From assembly GCA_003427395.1 (NCBI GenBank), contig BFEA01000561.1:803911-831621 (forward strand): a stretch of DNA of 27,711 bases. Reading direction: 5' to 3'. Positions 1 to 9,213 of this stretch are shown here, one piece after another. Numbering within the stretch: the stretch's first letter is position 1; every line of letters starts with the position of its first letter. This DNA is from Chara braunii. Taxonomy: Eukaryota; Streptophyta; Charophyceae; Charales; Characeae. A program made the position numbers and the translations under genes. The notes under the pieces were generated by a model that searched no databases, had not been told where the DNA came from, and saw only the letters and a list, made by a program, of their open reading frames with translations.

Positions 1-311
1 CGGTCGGTCGGTCGGTCGGTCAGTCGGTCGGTCCGTCGGTCGGTCCGTCGGTCGGTCCGTCGGTCGGTCCGTCGGTCGGTCCGTCGGTCGGTCCGTCGGT
101 CCGTCCGTCGGTCCGTCCGTCGGTCCGTCCGTCAGTCAGTCAGTCAGTCAGCCAGTCACTCAGTCACTCAGTCACTCAGTCAGTCACTCAGTCACTCAGT
201 CAGTAAGTCAGTCAGTCACTCAATCAATCAGTCACTCACTCACTCACTCACTCACTCACTCACTCACTCACTCACTCACTCACTCACTCACTCACTCACT
301 CACTCACTCAC

Positions 312-342
<31 letters not shown>

Positions 343-538
343 GTCACTCACTCACTCAATTAGTCACTCACTCACTCACTCACTCACTCACTCACTCACT
401 CACTCACTCACTCAATTAGTCACTCACTCACTCACTCACTCACTCACTCACTCACTCACTCAAGTCACTCACTCACTCACTCACTCACTCAAGTCACTCA
501 ATCACTCGATCAATCACTCACTCACTCAAGTCACTCAC

Positions 539-580
<42 letters not shown>

Positions 581-659
581 CAATCCAATCCATCCATCCA
601 TTCATCCATCCATCCATCCATCCATCCTTCCATCCATCCATCCATCCATCCATCCATCA
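1..659. repeat. Compound tetranucleotide satellite (CGGT/CAGT/CACT/CAAT/CATC)
   Basis: Almost pure four-base repeats run for about 660 bases. The unit changes stepwise from left to right: GGTC units with GTCC variants, then CAGT, a long block of CACT, interspersed CAAT, and finally CATC. Neighbouring unit types differ by one base, as expected from slippage combined with point mutation. No coding potential is credible here. Reading frames through it are only periodic low-complexity peptides. Confidence 0.97.
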
Positions 660-775
660 AAAAAAAGGAAAAGTAAAAAAAACGAGAAAAGCGGGCAGTT
701 TTTCTCACACACACACACGCACACAGAGGGCAGTTTTTTTACTTTTTTTTTCACTTTTTTTTTTTCCACGTGTAT
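660..775. repeat. Low-complexity A-rich, CA and T-rich stretch
   Basis: An A-rich block is followed by a short CA/CACG run around 705-724 and by T-rich runs to about 767. It connects the satellite to the first non-repetitive sequence. No gene is visible. Confidence 0.85.
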
Positions 776-878
776 TCTGCCACGTGTCCGAGGCCCATTG
801 GGCCTGACCCGTTGATCGGATTTCAATGGGAAGCCCCCGTTGTACCGTTCAACGGGGATTCAACTCGAACCCCAGGGG

Positions 879-936
879 TGTACAACGGGTACAACGGAGT
901 TGTACAAAACTCGTTGCGAGTTGAATGGATATATAG
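879..936 (+). promoter_or_regulatory. Possible promoter: TGTACAACG repeats and TATATAG box
   Basis: From 879 to 917 the motif GTACAACGG is repeated, with a palindromic TTGTACAA at 900-907. A TATATAG box lies at 930-936 and is followed by a C-rich stretch. An open frame starts about 75 bases downstream (1012). The arrangement looks like a core promoter, but no second copy is available for comparison, so this is inference from motif and position only. Confidence 0.35.
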
Positions 937-1011
937 CCCCCCGGGATACGCCGGTCATTGATATTAGCACTTTCCCCGAGCCAGACGGTCCATCAGACCG
1001 ACGTTGATCAC

Positions 1012-1454
1012 ATGGTGGAGCTGGCCACCATCCGGCTGGAGACCATCGAGGGGGCGTCACGTCCTCATCCGGCATGGGAGGCGTTCTTACAGCCTCCATT
1101 CGACGGGTGTATAGCGGCGAGGTTGGTGGGCACGCTCATCTACGAGACCAGCGGGTGGCCCAATATTATGTACCATATCCTGGTCTTCGCAGCAGTTAAG
1201 CGGGGAGGCCATATACGGAGACCCATCTGGTGCTGACGGGTCCAAGAAATCGGCCGCTGCGACGACGGATTATTCGGGCGATCGTCGATCTCGCGCCACG
1301 TGTTCTCTCGCACGTGCCGGGGGCGTTTTTGTACCCCTACTTTGTACAGCACCACTTCAACGAAGTGGAGGCGCCAGCTAACTTGGCTGCGCTCGAAGCC
1401 TTTCTCCCTCCCCTTCCCCCCCCTCTTAATCCTGAAATTGAGCACTTTCTTTGA
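1012..1454 (+). pseudogene. Unidentified protein fragment, frameshifted
   Basis: The frame opens with ATG at 1012 and runs to a TGA at 1234-1236. A second frame overlapping at 1230 carries on to 1454. Read across the shift, this would be roughly 145 residues of ordinary globular composition, with segments such as AWEAFLQPPFDG and RIIRAIVDLAPRVL, ending in a proline-rich tail. I do not recognise the family. It lies upstream of LTR1, where the 3' end of an internal retrotransposon region would be expected, so it could be a 3' ORF remnant. I could not align it convincingly with the 3' ORF at 13251-14789. Confidence 0.35.
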
Positions 1455-1546
1455 TCGTCCCCATCCTCAATCCCTTTCCCTTTCTTTCTCTTTCTTTCGC
1501 ATCTTTTTCTCCTGGATCCATAGTTCGCACGAGGATACGCGTCGTA

Positions 1547-1547
<1 letters not shown>

Positions 1548-1596
<49 letters not shown>

Positions 1597-1604
1597 GGGG
1601 GGGG
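1548..1604 (+). repeat. Homopolymer pair A41 then G16
   Basis: An uninterrupted run of 41 A (1548-1588) is followed directly by 16 G (1589-1604). This is an extreme polypurine tract. It could be an expanded retroviral-type polypurine primer tract, a poly(A) tail relic next to a G run, or a simple repeat. Run lengths of this size are prone to sequencing error. Confidence 0.9.
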
Positions 1605-1630
1605 ACTGTTGCTGCAATGAGTTACTCACC

Positions 1631-1766
1631 GATCGGGCCAGCTGGCGATGAAGGGGCCGCCCGATCGATGTATCATATGAAGGGAGTCGACAGATGATGC
1701 GGAATGCATCCAAGTAGATTAGGAGATGATCGGGCCAGCTGACGATAAAGAGGCCGCCCGATCATC
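1631..1766. repeat. Two copies of a GATCGGGC hairpin unit
   Basis: GATCGGGC at 1631-1638 pairs with GCCCGATC at 1659-1666. A second, similar unit has longer arms, 1725-1735 with 1756-1766. The sequence between the arms is also related (CCAGCTGGCGATGAAGGGGCC in the first, with a few substitutions in the second). It is therefore a direct repeat of a hairpin, just upstream of LTR1. Function is unknown. Confidence 0.75.
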
Positions 1767-2450
1767 AATCAAATCTGATCACCAGTCAGGAGACTGCTAG
1801 TTTTTCGGAGCCCCCTGCGCGTCACAGATGTGATGAGCCCAGATCCGTACTTCGCGGCTTTCCGTACCCTTGAGGAGAAAACCCTCCGAAAGCCCCGAAG
1901 TGCGAATACGAACAACGGGGGTTTTCTTTTTGCTTTCGTTTTTGTTTCTCGCTTTTCTTTTTCTTTGAACTGGTAGCTGGGATCCGAATAAGTTTCGCGC
2001 GGCCGAATAGTGGGCGCGTCGAATTTCAAGAAACAGTTAGGACTTAGTGGGGAAGGAAATGGGGAATTTCGGATTTTTGCATGCGCGGCTGCTTTTTTGA
2101 ATTTTCGAGCGCTACGCAAACTCTTTCTCTTGCTTCGCATCCCCGCGCCATCTTCCTTTCTTGCTGCGCGCGCTTTCGCCGTGCATGGACCCTTCGTCTT
2201 CCTTTATGCAAGCCCGATCCCCGCCTCGCCTTTGACGGAGAACGATTGGCTGAGTGGTTGGGATGCTCGGATCAATGTGGAAGGCGCGAAAATGCGCGCA
2301 CCACTTGAACGATCACCCCTGGGCCAATCACGCAGGACCAGAAGATTTCTCGGCATCAACCCTTCTCGAACCCCAGCCCTTCCCTTGTCCTCTTCATCTA
2401 CAACCCCATGCTCCCCGCGCCTTGCGCCGACGCCCCGTCGCCTCCTGCGC

Positions 2451-2556
2451 TATGAATTCGCGCAACCCCCTCCTCTCCCTCTCTTTGATCTCGGCTGCAA
2501 TGCTGCGCGAGCTGTGCGCGAAGTCCGCGGCGCTGAACAGGCTCGACGAGCCCAAG
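2451..2556 (+). promoter_or_regulatory. Degenerate TATA (TATGAAT) and weak donor in LTR1
   Basis: TATGAATT at 2451 sits in the context GCTATGAATTCG. This corresponds in place and flanks to GCTATAAATT in LTR A (16188) and LTR B (26076). About 105 bases downstream, AA|GTGACG at 2556 is at the place of the consensus donor in the other LTRs, but it is a poor donor. The match rests on position and short flanks only. Confidence 0.35.
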
Positions 2557-3130
2557 TGACGGGCGGAGTGACGACGCGGGTCGGGCTTAGCGGTGGACTC
2601 GGGGTGTAACAGTCGAAGGGACAGAGCGGTGGTGGAGATCAGACGCCAGCAGCGTCAGGGCCTTGTGGCTATGGTTGTCGGTGGTCTTGATGGATTGGGG
2701 CTGTGCCTAGTTGGGCCAGCTGTGTGAAGACGTTTTTGTACAAGGAGGACTCGCTTTTATCTCCATTCCTGCTTTGTCCACGCATGGTGTGTGTGAGGCC
2801 CCGAGTGGCGGGACCTTGTCGTATGCATGGGTGGTGTGAAAGTCCATGGATGATTGGATGTCCTGTTGATTGTTGTTGATTGCATGCATGTTGATTTATG
2901 TGGGTGCATACTTATCCGGGTGGGGACTGGGGAAGCGACCTGTGATGACCATCTGCTTAGGGGTATGATTGGGTTGATCCCGTCGCTCCCATCCCTTCCA
3001 CGGCCCTTGGGACTCGGACCTGCCCCGCTCCGCGCAAGCGCAGCCCCAGCGTCAGCTCTCTCTCTCTCGGCGTCCTTCTCGAGTTGGCAGGTATCGTTTT
3101 GAACTACTCGTCCCCCCCCCTCGTACCGGT

Positions 3131-3168
3131 GACGTCAACAGCACGAGCGATCGCCTGCTGTTGACGTC
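3131..3168. repeat. Perfect 13-bp inverted repeat with 12-nt loop
   Basis: GACGTCAACAGCA (3131-3143) is the exact reverse complement of TGCTGTTGACGTC (3156-3168), separated by 12 bases. Each arm contains the TGACGTC/GACGTCA core typical of bZIP-binding sites. It lies 83 bp upstream of the ATG of the LTR1 ORF, inside the putative transcribed part of the LTR, so an RNA hairpin or a paired transcription factor site are both possible. Confidence 0.85.
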
Positions 3169-3250
3169 TCCGCCAGCGGAAGAGAACTTAGATCCCGCCA
3201 TCTCTCCGAGATCCTAACTTAGAGAGAAAGAGGCGACGCGGAGCTGTTGT

Positions 3251-3775
3251 ATGGAGACTGCGTTGGTTTGCACGACTGAGAGCATGGGGTCTGGCTCGTG
3301 TTCTTCCCCCACCTCCGATCGTCCTACCGCGCTACCGACCTTCCCCATCGGAGATGACGACGACGTCTACTGCGATGCGAACGTGTGGCGCGCCGTGAGA
3401 CGAACGAAGCAGATATGTTGGCGTAACCCAACTCAGGCGTGCAATATAAGGGGAGACGGGTTTGTCCTGATTGATCGGTTTGCCTCCCCGACCCTGATAT
3501 TGCCCTGCACTAACTTGACGGTGCTACCCTGGCTGGCAGCCCACACCACGTGGCAGCCGCGGTTCCATTGCCGCTGGTGTCGTCAGGGAGACTCTTGCTC
3601 CTGGCGACGGCTGGTCCTTGGGTACGAGGGAGCGGCGCATTTTCCCGAGCTCTCCCGTGGCGTGGGTGCGCGACCCGCGCAATTTCGAACTTGGGTGCCG
3701 GCGCGCCATCCGGCCGTATCGCCTCCTGCGCAGGAGGGCCCTTGCGGGCTCAACGAGTCCGACGCGGAGGCCTGA
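3251..3775 (+). CDS. LTR-encoded protein, diverged member (LTR1)
   Basis: This uninterrupted frame starts at an ATG and encodes 174 residues, entirely inside LTR1. An acidic DDDD stretch lies near residue 36. The central part contains GFVLIDRF, then TLILPCTNLTVLPWLAA, then HCRWCRQGD. The order and spacing match the LTR B protein: RFVVIS, RLLLPYHQLSVVSWKAIA, then CGNCRRRGD. The shared scheme is FV-x-I, an LLP segment, a V-x-W segment, and a CxxC followed by R-x-GD. The C-terminal third is basic and proline-rich, and its similarity to the others is lost. The CxxC pair could bind metal but lacks a clear second pair. I recognise no known domain. Frames in other registers overlap the 3' half, so GC-rich chance coding cannot be excluded for the tail. 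Confidence 0.5.
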   Translation: METALVCTTESMGSGSCSSPTSDRPTALPTFPIGDDDDVYCDANVWRAVRRTKQICWRNPTQACNIRGDGFVLIDRFASPTLILPCTNLTVLPWLAAHTTWQPRFHCRWCRQGDSCSWRRLVLGYEGAAHFPELSRGVGARPAQFRTWVPARHPAVSPPAQEGPCGLNESDAEA

Positions 3776-4140
3776 AGGCCTCGAACCAACCACCTATACG
3801 ACCAACCCAGCGCAGCGCAACAAGGAACGGAGGTCTCCGCCCTCTGCTGCCCTGGCCTATTCCCCCCCCCCCTCCTTAGTGCTTCTTTCCGCTCGGATTC
3901 ACTACGGCCATTTCGGTTGGCGGGACTCCCTTTATCCCGCGAAGAGGTGTATTTTTTCCCCTCGGAAGTCCATGACGATAGTTCATTTCCTTGGCAACCT
4001 CGGGCCCGAAACTAAGAGATCCCCGTTTCGATCAGGTGACTTCATCCCTACGGCCAAAAATCCTCGGCCACACCCCCAACAACTCTGATCGGCGCGCAAG
4101 GGCACGCTACGCCGCGCGGGGTGTGAGGTTGCGCGTCACA

Positions 4141-4444
4141 GGCCCGCCACCAGCCTATCCCGGCTGTTCGGAACTCGCGTTCCAGAACCCATGACACTCT
4201 TCCACCCTCCACCCACAGCAGCCTCCTGCGACGCTAACCTACCCTATGTGGGAACCGAGTGCCCTGGTTCCCCTCACCTCACCAACAACCTACCACCACT
4301 ACTTAGGACGTCACTTCTTCCTGACTGCCTGCTCGCTAGTCTTACCAGGTATCAAGAGGGAATACCTGTTGTCTGATCCTACACCCAAGGGGAGAGGACC
4401 AGCCCCTTTGTCCTGTGAACGCCTGCCAGTTTATGGTTTACCGT
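4141..4444 (+). other. Sequence after LTR1, possible start of an internal region
   Basis: There is no gene of useful length. At 4165-4190 a short frame reads CSELAFQN, and at the same distance after the LTR end at 25042 the other copy reads FSELDATDN. The distances from the CACAG of the LTR end to the GAA codon are 30 and 31 bases. This suggests that 4141 onward is the first part of an internal region, interrupted by the LINE whose 3' end must lie between about 4150 and 4445. The precise LINE 3' end, poly(A) tail and target duplication were not found. Confidence 0.35.
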
Positions 4445-5490
4445 TTACGTGTTCAGAAACCAGCGTAATTGTCGATTGTTGCCCTTCCCTGCCTTGGCCC
4501 TCTTCCTCCAATCCACCTTGATCGCCTCTCGTAGACCTTGCCTTACCGCCCTTTTGATTTCCAAGTCAGAGAATGGTCTGCCTTCAAATCTCGCTCTGTT
4601 CATGAATTTCCTGTCCTTCCAAATGATCTCGCAGAGCAGGCCCCTCACCACCTGGGCAACATATCCCCATCCTCGTTTTTTGTGCATTTCAGCCGGTAAG
4701 AACCCAAAAAGAACCCACTTTTCATCCCAGCTCACTCTCGGGTCCCGAATTCGTTCCCAATGCAACTTCCACCATTTCCAAAAATTCTGCGAGAGGCAGG
4801 ACATTCCCACCATAGATGGCGCGTAGATTCGAAAGGCCAGGAGCAGCGCGAGCACTTGAGTTCAACCTGCACTCCTCTACTTGTTAGCCACACCGCAGAG
4901 GGAGTCACTAGGATAGAGATCATCCACAGGATAGACACTTGCTTACCGTTGGGGAGCTTGGACAGTGTATCCCAGAGGTTCAGAAAAGACGAACCCGCAT
5001 CTGACAGATCCTCCGAAGTTACCGCCTGCCACCTTCTGATAGCTACATTTGTAGGAGAGGTCCTGTTACCCCTACTCAATCTCAGCTTGTATCCCTTCGC
5101 TACCGCATACTCAGAAAGTCGAAGCTGAGGGCGGGTTGCATCCCCCGTGTGCTAGTACCATGCCTCCATGTCGATGCTCAGTTTCCGTAGGGGAGTCTGC
5201 CCCACCCAAATCCATTTTTTCCTTCGCTCCGTGGTCCCACCAGAACCCACTACTCTTACCTGAGGCGGGTTCTCCCAGGCCATGACAACCTTTTCCTCCA
5301 ATAGGCACAATTCATTTGAGGGTTGTTGACACGACCAGTTCTGTACTCTACGAAACCTGCTTGGGAGGATCTCCAGCACCTTCCAGACCTCTACTGCCCC
5401 ATCCTTTTCTGAGTAATACCAAGTGCCGACGGGGTCGACTCCCTCCGGACCCAGCAACCGGTACCACTCCCTCGGGATGGCTTCCAACAA
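4445..5490 (-). pseudogene. LINE ORF2 C-terminal part: post-RT region and zf-RVT
   Basis: The frame starting at 5490 carries the post-RT domain (EVWKVLEILPSRFRRVQNW) in 5152-5490. The zf-RVT region lies at about 4800-5079 and includes CSRC, then ESTRHLWWECP, which is the typical Cys-x2-Cys plus His/Cys pattern of plant LINE reverse transcriptases. The protein continues in a shifted frame (4855-4445) to a TAA at the end. The C-terminal segment has the usual conserved tryptophan-rich text, for example WKWWKLHW and LLCEIIWKDRKFMNR. At least two frameshifts separate these blocks. The zf-RVT domain is usually thought to support RNA binding or RT function and has no catalytic role. Confidence 0.8.
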
Positions 5491-6672
5491 CTGATTTCAA
5501 TGTGCTTCCACATTTCTCAGAGAGTGCAAGATTTCCAACATTTCCGGGACAGTTTTCCAAGTTCCCTGCATCGGGTTCCACCGTTCCCCAGATCCCCAAT
5601 GGTGACCAAACCTTCAAGGCGCTCAATGAATCCCTCGAGTTCTCGCTGATGACAAATAGGTCGTCTGCGAGAGCCTTAACTTTGCATTGCGATCCACTGT
5701 GCAAACTCAACCCTTTTATCACCGGGTTACGGCGGATTCTGTTCAAGACCACCTCCATCTACAGTACAAAGAGGAGCAGGGCCAGGGGGCAGCCCTGCCT
5801 CAGCGATCGAGAGAGTTTAAAAGAGGAAGATAGGTGTCCGTTGATCATGACAGCGGATGTTGATAGCATGTACATGGCCACCGCCCATTTGTAGAAGGAA
5901 GGGTTAAAACCCATTCTCTTCAGGGTTGTGAATACAAACAGCCAGCCTACCTTATCATAAGCCTTCTCCAGGTCAAGTAGTAGCACAACAGTGTTCATGT
6001 CCTCCGACAGAACCACTTCCAAAACCTCTAGAGCAGTTACTATGTTGTTAAAGATTGATCTACCCCGTACGAACGCTCCCTGATCCCCTTCTACTAGGTT
6101 CGGTAGGTGATTGCTCAATCTCCGTGCCAAAGTCTTCGCCAAAATCTTGTAAGAGACATTCAACAGCGAAATAGGGCGCCAGTTTCTCACTTCTGTTTTG
6201 TCGCCCTTCTTAAACAGCATGCTAAGCACCCCATGAGACATGCTTTTCCCTAACCGCCCTCCGTTAAGATCAAATTGTACAACTCTACTAACCTTGGGCC
6301 TATTGAAGCCCAAGTGGCACTATAGAACTCAATCGTCAGACCATCGATCCTTGGGGATTTCCCCTTAGCCGTGAATTTCACTGTCTGTGTGAGTTCCTCC
6401 AAGGTTCCCGGGCGGTCTAGGTCCAGTCTCGCAGCGTCGGACAATCTCACGGAAGTGTCCTCCCACATATCGGAGTCACCGGAGAGATCAACTGTCGGGT
6501 CTTCTTGTGGACGTCTCGAGGTCAAGATGTCTTCGTAATAAAGCTTGGCATAGTGAAGCATGTCTGAGGCCGTGGATGCATTTGGTGCAGACTCATCGAA
6601 GGGGTGGCGAAGTTCTTCCGTCTGATGGTACGCGGGACACGACTGCAACTTCTGAAAGGTCTCTCGAGTCAT
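5348..6672 (-). pseudogene. LINE ORF2 reverse transcriptase domain
   Basis: Non-LTR RT blocks appear in order: the connector KSPRIDGLTIEFYSATW, KGDKTEVRNWRPISLLNVSYK, the QGAFVRGRSI block, LLLDLEKAYDKV (motif A with its aspartate), LRQGCPLALLLF (motif B), and KALADDLFVIS (motif C). Motif C has ADD where most plant LINEs have YADD or FADD preceded by Phe or Tyr, here Leu. A frameshift falls near 6260-6310. An in-frame TAG (5759-5761) separates motif B from motif C, and another frameshift follows near 5490. The enzyme would carry out target-primed reverse transcription, but this copy is dead. Confidence 0.9.
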
Positions 6673-6747
6673 CTGATCATGTGTCTCTATTCCCTTCTCC
6701 TTCAGCCATTTCGACCACCTTTTTTGTTTCTCCAGTTGTAGTTTGTC

Positions 6748-7815
6748 TCACTCCTCTAGACGTCTTTCCCTCTCTGCCACCCACACCATTGTTGAGATGG
6801 GGTGACCCTCCATCTTCTCTTCTCCCTTTTCTACCCTCCTCTTGCATGTCGCTTCTTTCATATTCCCCGCCTTCGCAAGAATACGAGAGCAAACGTCCAA
6901 CACCTCTGAGACAATTGCCAACCTGTTATCTAACCAATCTGCTGGTTCCAGGAACGAGTCCCTTGCTTCCTCCCAGCTAACCATATGATCCTCAATCCAT
7001 GCACAGATTCCTGGATTTTCCAGAACCTGCTTGTTGAGTCTAAAGAACCCTTTCCCTCTCCCCCCCCCTTCCTGCCATCTAAACTCCGTTGTCACTGGCT
7101 TGTGGTCTGACAGCGGGTTGCACGATTGACGAACGACCGTTATCCTAGGCATCAACTGATCAGAGGCTAACACATAGTCCAGCCGGCGTCTGGTCACGCG
7201 CTGCCTGTTGTGATGCAGGTGGGATGTCCAAGTGTAGCCTGGATCCTCCGGGTTGAGCAACCTGAACGGGTCTGTGAGAGAAGAAGATTCTATGAGGGCC
7301 AACAACTTTTCCACATCCTTTTTCCTGGCAGACTCCGAGCCTGGGTGCATCGCCTCCTCCAAAGTTGAAAGATCTATTCCAATCTCCCAAAATAATGATC
7401 TTCTCCACCCTGGGGATGTGGGAGACCAGGTTTCTGAAGAAAATTCCCTTTCCTTCTGCTTCTTCGGGGCATAAACCGTCATGAGCAACCATTCGTCCTT
7501 CTCCACCTCTATCCACATCCATGCCCAACGCCCCCAAATATCCGCCTCCTTGCCGATGACTCGCACCTGTAGGTCCTTATGCAGACACCCCCACGAGTCC
7601 CCTGAGCAGGGGACCAGATCTGAGGTCCTTGCCACCAGGCACCCTGCTCCCTGATCTTGTCCTCACTCCGCTTTGTTTCCTATTACGTGACACAATTCCT
7701 ATTTCATTCGTGTACCCACGACTTCAAACTTCGTTTTCTACAACGGCCATTTGAGTCACCTCAGGCTAATCCCCTAACATTCCATGATACCAACTTAAGC
7801 TTATCCATTCACCTG
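6748..7815 (-). pseudogene. LINE ORF2 endonuclease domain (EEP/APE-like)
   Basis: The domain begins near 7815 with LKLVSWNVRGLA. An in-frame stop follows, and then an ETK segment equivalent to the QETK metal-binding motif appears near 7680. The long frame 7635-6748 contains MTVYAPKK, TRRRLDYVLAS and PLSDHKPVTTEFRW, with the catalytic SDH motif. The LGDWN motif (usually GDFN) sits in a shifted frame around 7390-7410. The catalytic residues are therefore mostly present but spread over at least three frames with stops. The domain nicks target DNA in active LINEs. After SDHKP the protein leads through a charged linker toward the RT. Confidence 0.88.
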
Positions 7816-8434
7816 CGCTGCTTCCGCTTGATCTTGGGTGCGGGTCGGTACGTGGGACTGTGTTGACTGATGCTGCGAGGGCCTGTCTAACCCCAAAGCT
7901 CTGGAGTCCCGAGACCTTCGTGAAGTCCTTGACTTGTCGTGCGTGCAAACCTCTGGAAGAAGTGGATTCTGACATGACCTGTCAATCAGATGTCAGCGCC
8001 TTGGCAAGAAAGGGGGAGAGAAAGCTCTCGTCTGCCTGCAGTTTCTCATTCACTGTTATCAAGATGCTCGCGGAGATACCTGGGATAATATTGATTGATT
8101 CTAATTCTTCTACTGACAGGTTCGCGAGTTTAACCCACCTCACATCCGCCTGGGTCAGGGAATCCGCCAGCTCGGGAGGGATCCGAGCATCCAACAATGG
8201 AAAGTATAACTTATAGAACCAATCGCCTGATTCGACAATCAAACTCACCATCGTAGAGCGAGGGACCAGCCGTATCAGGACATGTTGCCCATACATCGTC
8301 TTAGTTAAGTTGGAGATGTCGGTGGAAGTCGGAGACTGCTCCACGTCGATTGAGGGTAACATCGCTGATCCGTCCGGTTGCGCCGGCGCCAAAAAATAAG
8401 CGTCGTTGTTCGCCATAGTGCACAGGAGAGGCAT
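7766..8434 (-). pseudogene. LINE linker region between ORF1 and endonuclease, unidentified domain
   Basis: From 8434 a 150-residue frame runs to 7982. The same frame continues after one stop to 7766, next to the endonuclease start. It looks like an ordinary folded protein: YGQHVLIRLVPRSTM, VESGDWFYKLYFPLLDAR and LSVEELESINIIPGISAS. I know no match to it in L1-type elements. It could be the N-terminus of ORF2, the C-terminus of a long ORF1, or a separate domain. Because the frame upstream (8941-8441) joins it with only one stop, the ancestral element may have had a very long ORF1 or a single fused polyprotein. Confidence 0.6.
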
Positions 8435-8440
8435 CAGTCT

Positions 8441-8941
8441 TCATTGCACTTTCTCAGCTTGACTTTTATGCAGTGTGTCCACCCTTCGATCCTGCACTTG
8501 TGACCTAGGGCCGTCATCTTTGTTTCCCTCGTTGTTTGATTTCTTGGTGGCTGCCGAGCTCAGCATGGAGGACCGTTCATCCTCCGAGTGCTCAGATACT
8601 CTCTCCCCTTCATACCATTCGCTCCCCCATCTCACCCGAGAGTGAGAAGAGGCCGAGGATCTAGACAGGTCCTCCAAAGTCTTATCCATCCTGCCTGTTT
8701 CCTCGTGGATCTGGTTCAAGTTCCCCCTATTCTCTTGCATGGACCCTTGTCTGACTTGCTGCGAACCGCCACGAGGGGTGGCCTGCTCTTCGTCAACACC
8801 TCCCCCCTCGCCATGCGCTTCCTGCCTGCCCCGGTCCCTCCAAGCCCTTTCTCTGCTCCCACTTCCCCCAGCTCTTCCAAGGTCTCTCCAGTCGCCGCTC
8901 GTGCTTCTCCTACCTAGTCGAGAGGGCCCAGGTCTGTCCAT
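8441..8941 (-). pseudogene. LINE ORF1 C-terminal low-complexity region
   Basis: A 166-residue, highly charged and Gly/Arg/Ser/Glu-rich frame, likely disordered. Between the ORF1 stop at 9214 and this frame, sequence in the ORF1 register stays largely open (PLPAPLHPTPRYQYNW and similar), with two TAG codons and a frame change near 8945. I therefore read it as the decayed C-terminal extension of ORF1. Its last codons are followed in the same register by the 8434 frame. Confidence 0.55.
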
Positions 8942-9213
8942 ACACCACGCGTGGGGCCAACGCCCGTTGATTGTGAGTCCCTACTTTGTGGGACTAAGTC
9001 CCTCCAGTTATACTGGTATCTCGGAGTAGGATGAAGCGGGGCCGGCAGAGGAGGTACGTATGGCTCCTGTAGTGGCTGCTCAATTCTACACCAACGGGCA
9101 TCGGATTCCTGTGGACCAGGTCCCTAACATGTATCTTCCCAATGGGGGTGTCCTACCGGAGAATGTTCCCTCTCGCCCTCGAATATGCTAGCATGCCACT
9201 CCATTCTATCCTG

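Larger units (their letters stand above)
1829..4140 (+). mobile_element. LTR1: long terminal repeat of a gypsy-type element
   Basis: The proposed LTR is 2312 bp, starting TGTGATG and ending GCGTCACA, which are inverted complements with one difference. Its 3' end matches the segment ending at 25042: both share AAAATCC-T/C-GGC followed by ACCCCC, then CTC-C/T-GATC, then GTGAGGTT and GCGTCACAG. The bases just upstream of 1829 (CAGGAG... CCCCCTGCGCGTCACAGA) match those upstream of the LTR at 15445. A coding frame (3251-3775) occupies the same relative position as the ORFs of the other two LTRs. It is clearly more diverged from LTR A and LTR B than those are from each other, so it is an older copy or a different subfamily. 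No target-site duplication was found. Confidence 0.68.

Noticed and set aside
602-826. Minus-strand open frame with repeated DGWM peptide.
   Set aside because: It is a translation of the CATC satellite and A/T-rich low complexity, not a protein.
1300-1713. Open frames with poly-Lys, poly-Gly or poly-Phe across the A41G16 run.
   Set aside because: They exist only because homopolymers contain no stops.
3618-4088. Second frame overlapping the LTR1 ORF (156 codons from 3618).
   Set aside because: Arg/Pro-rich, with no counterpart at this place in LTR A or LTR B except the short PKILG similarity in yet another register; likely shadow coding in GC-rich DNA.
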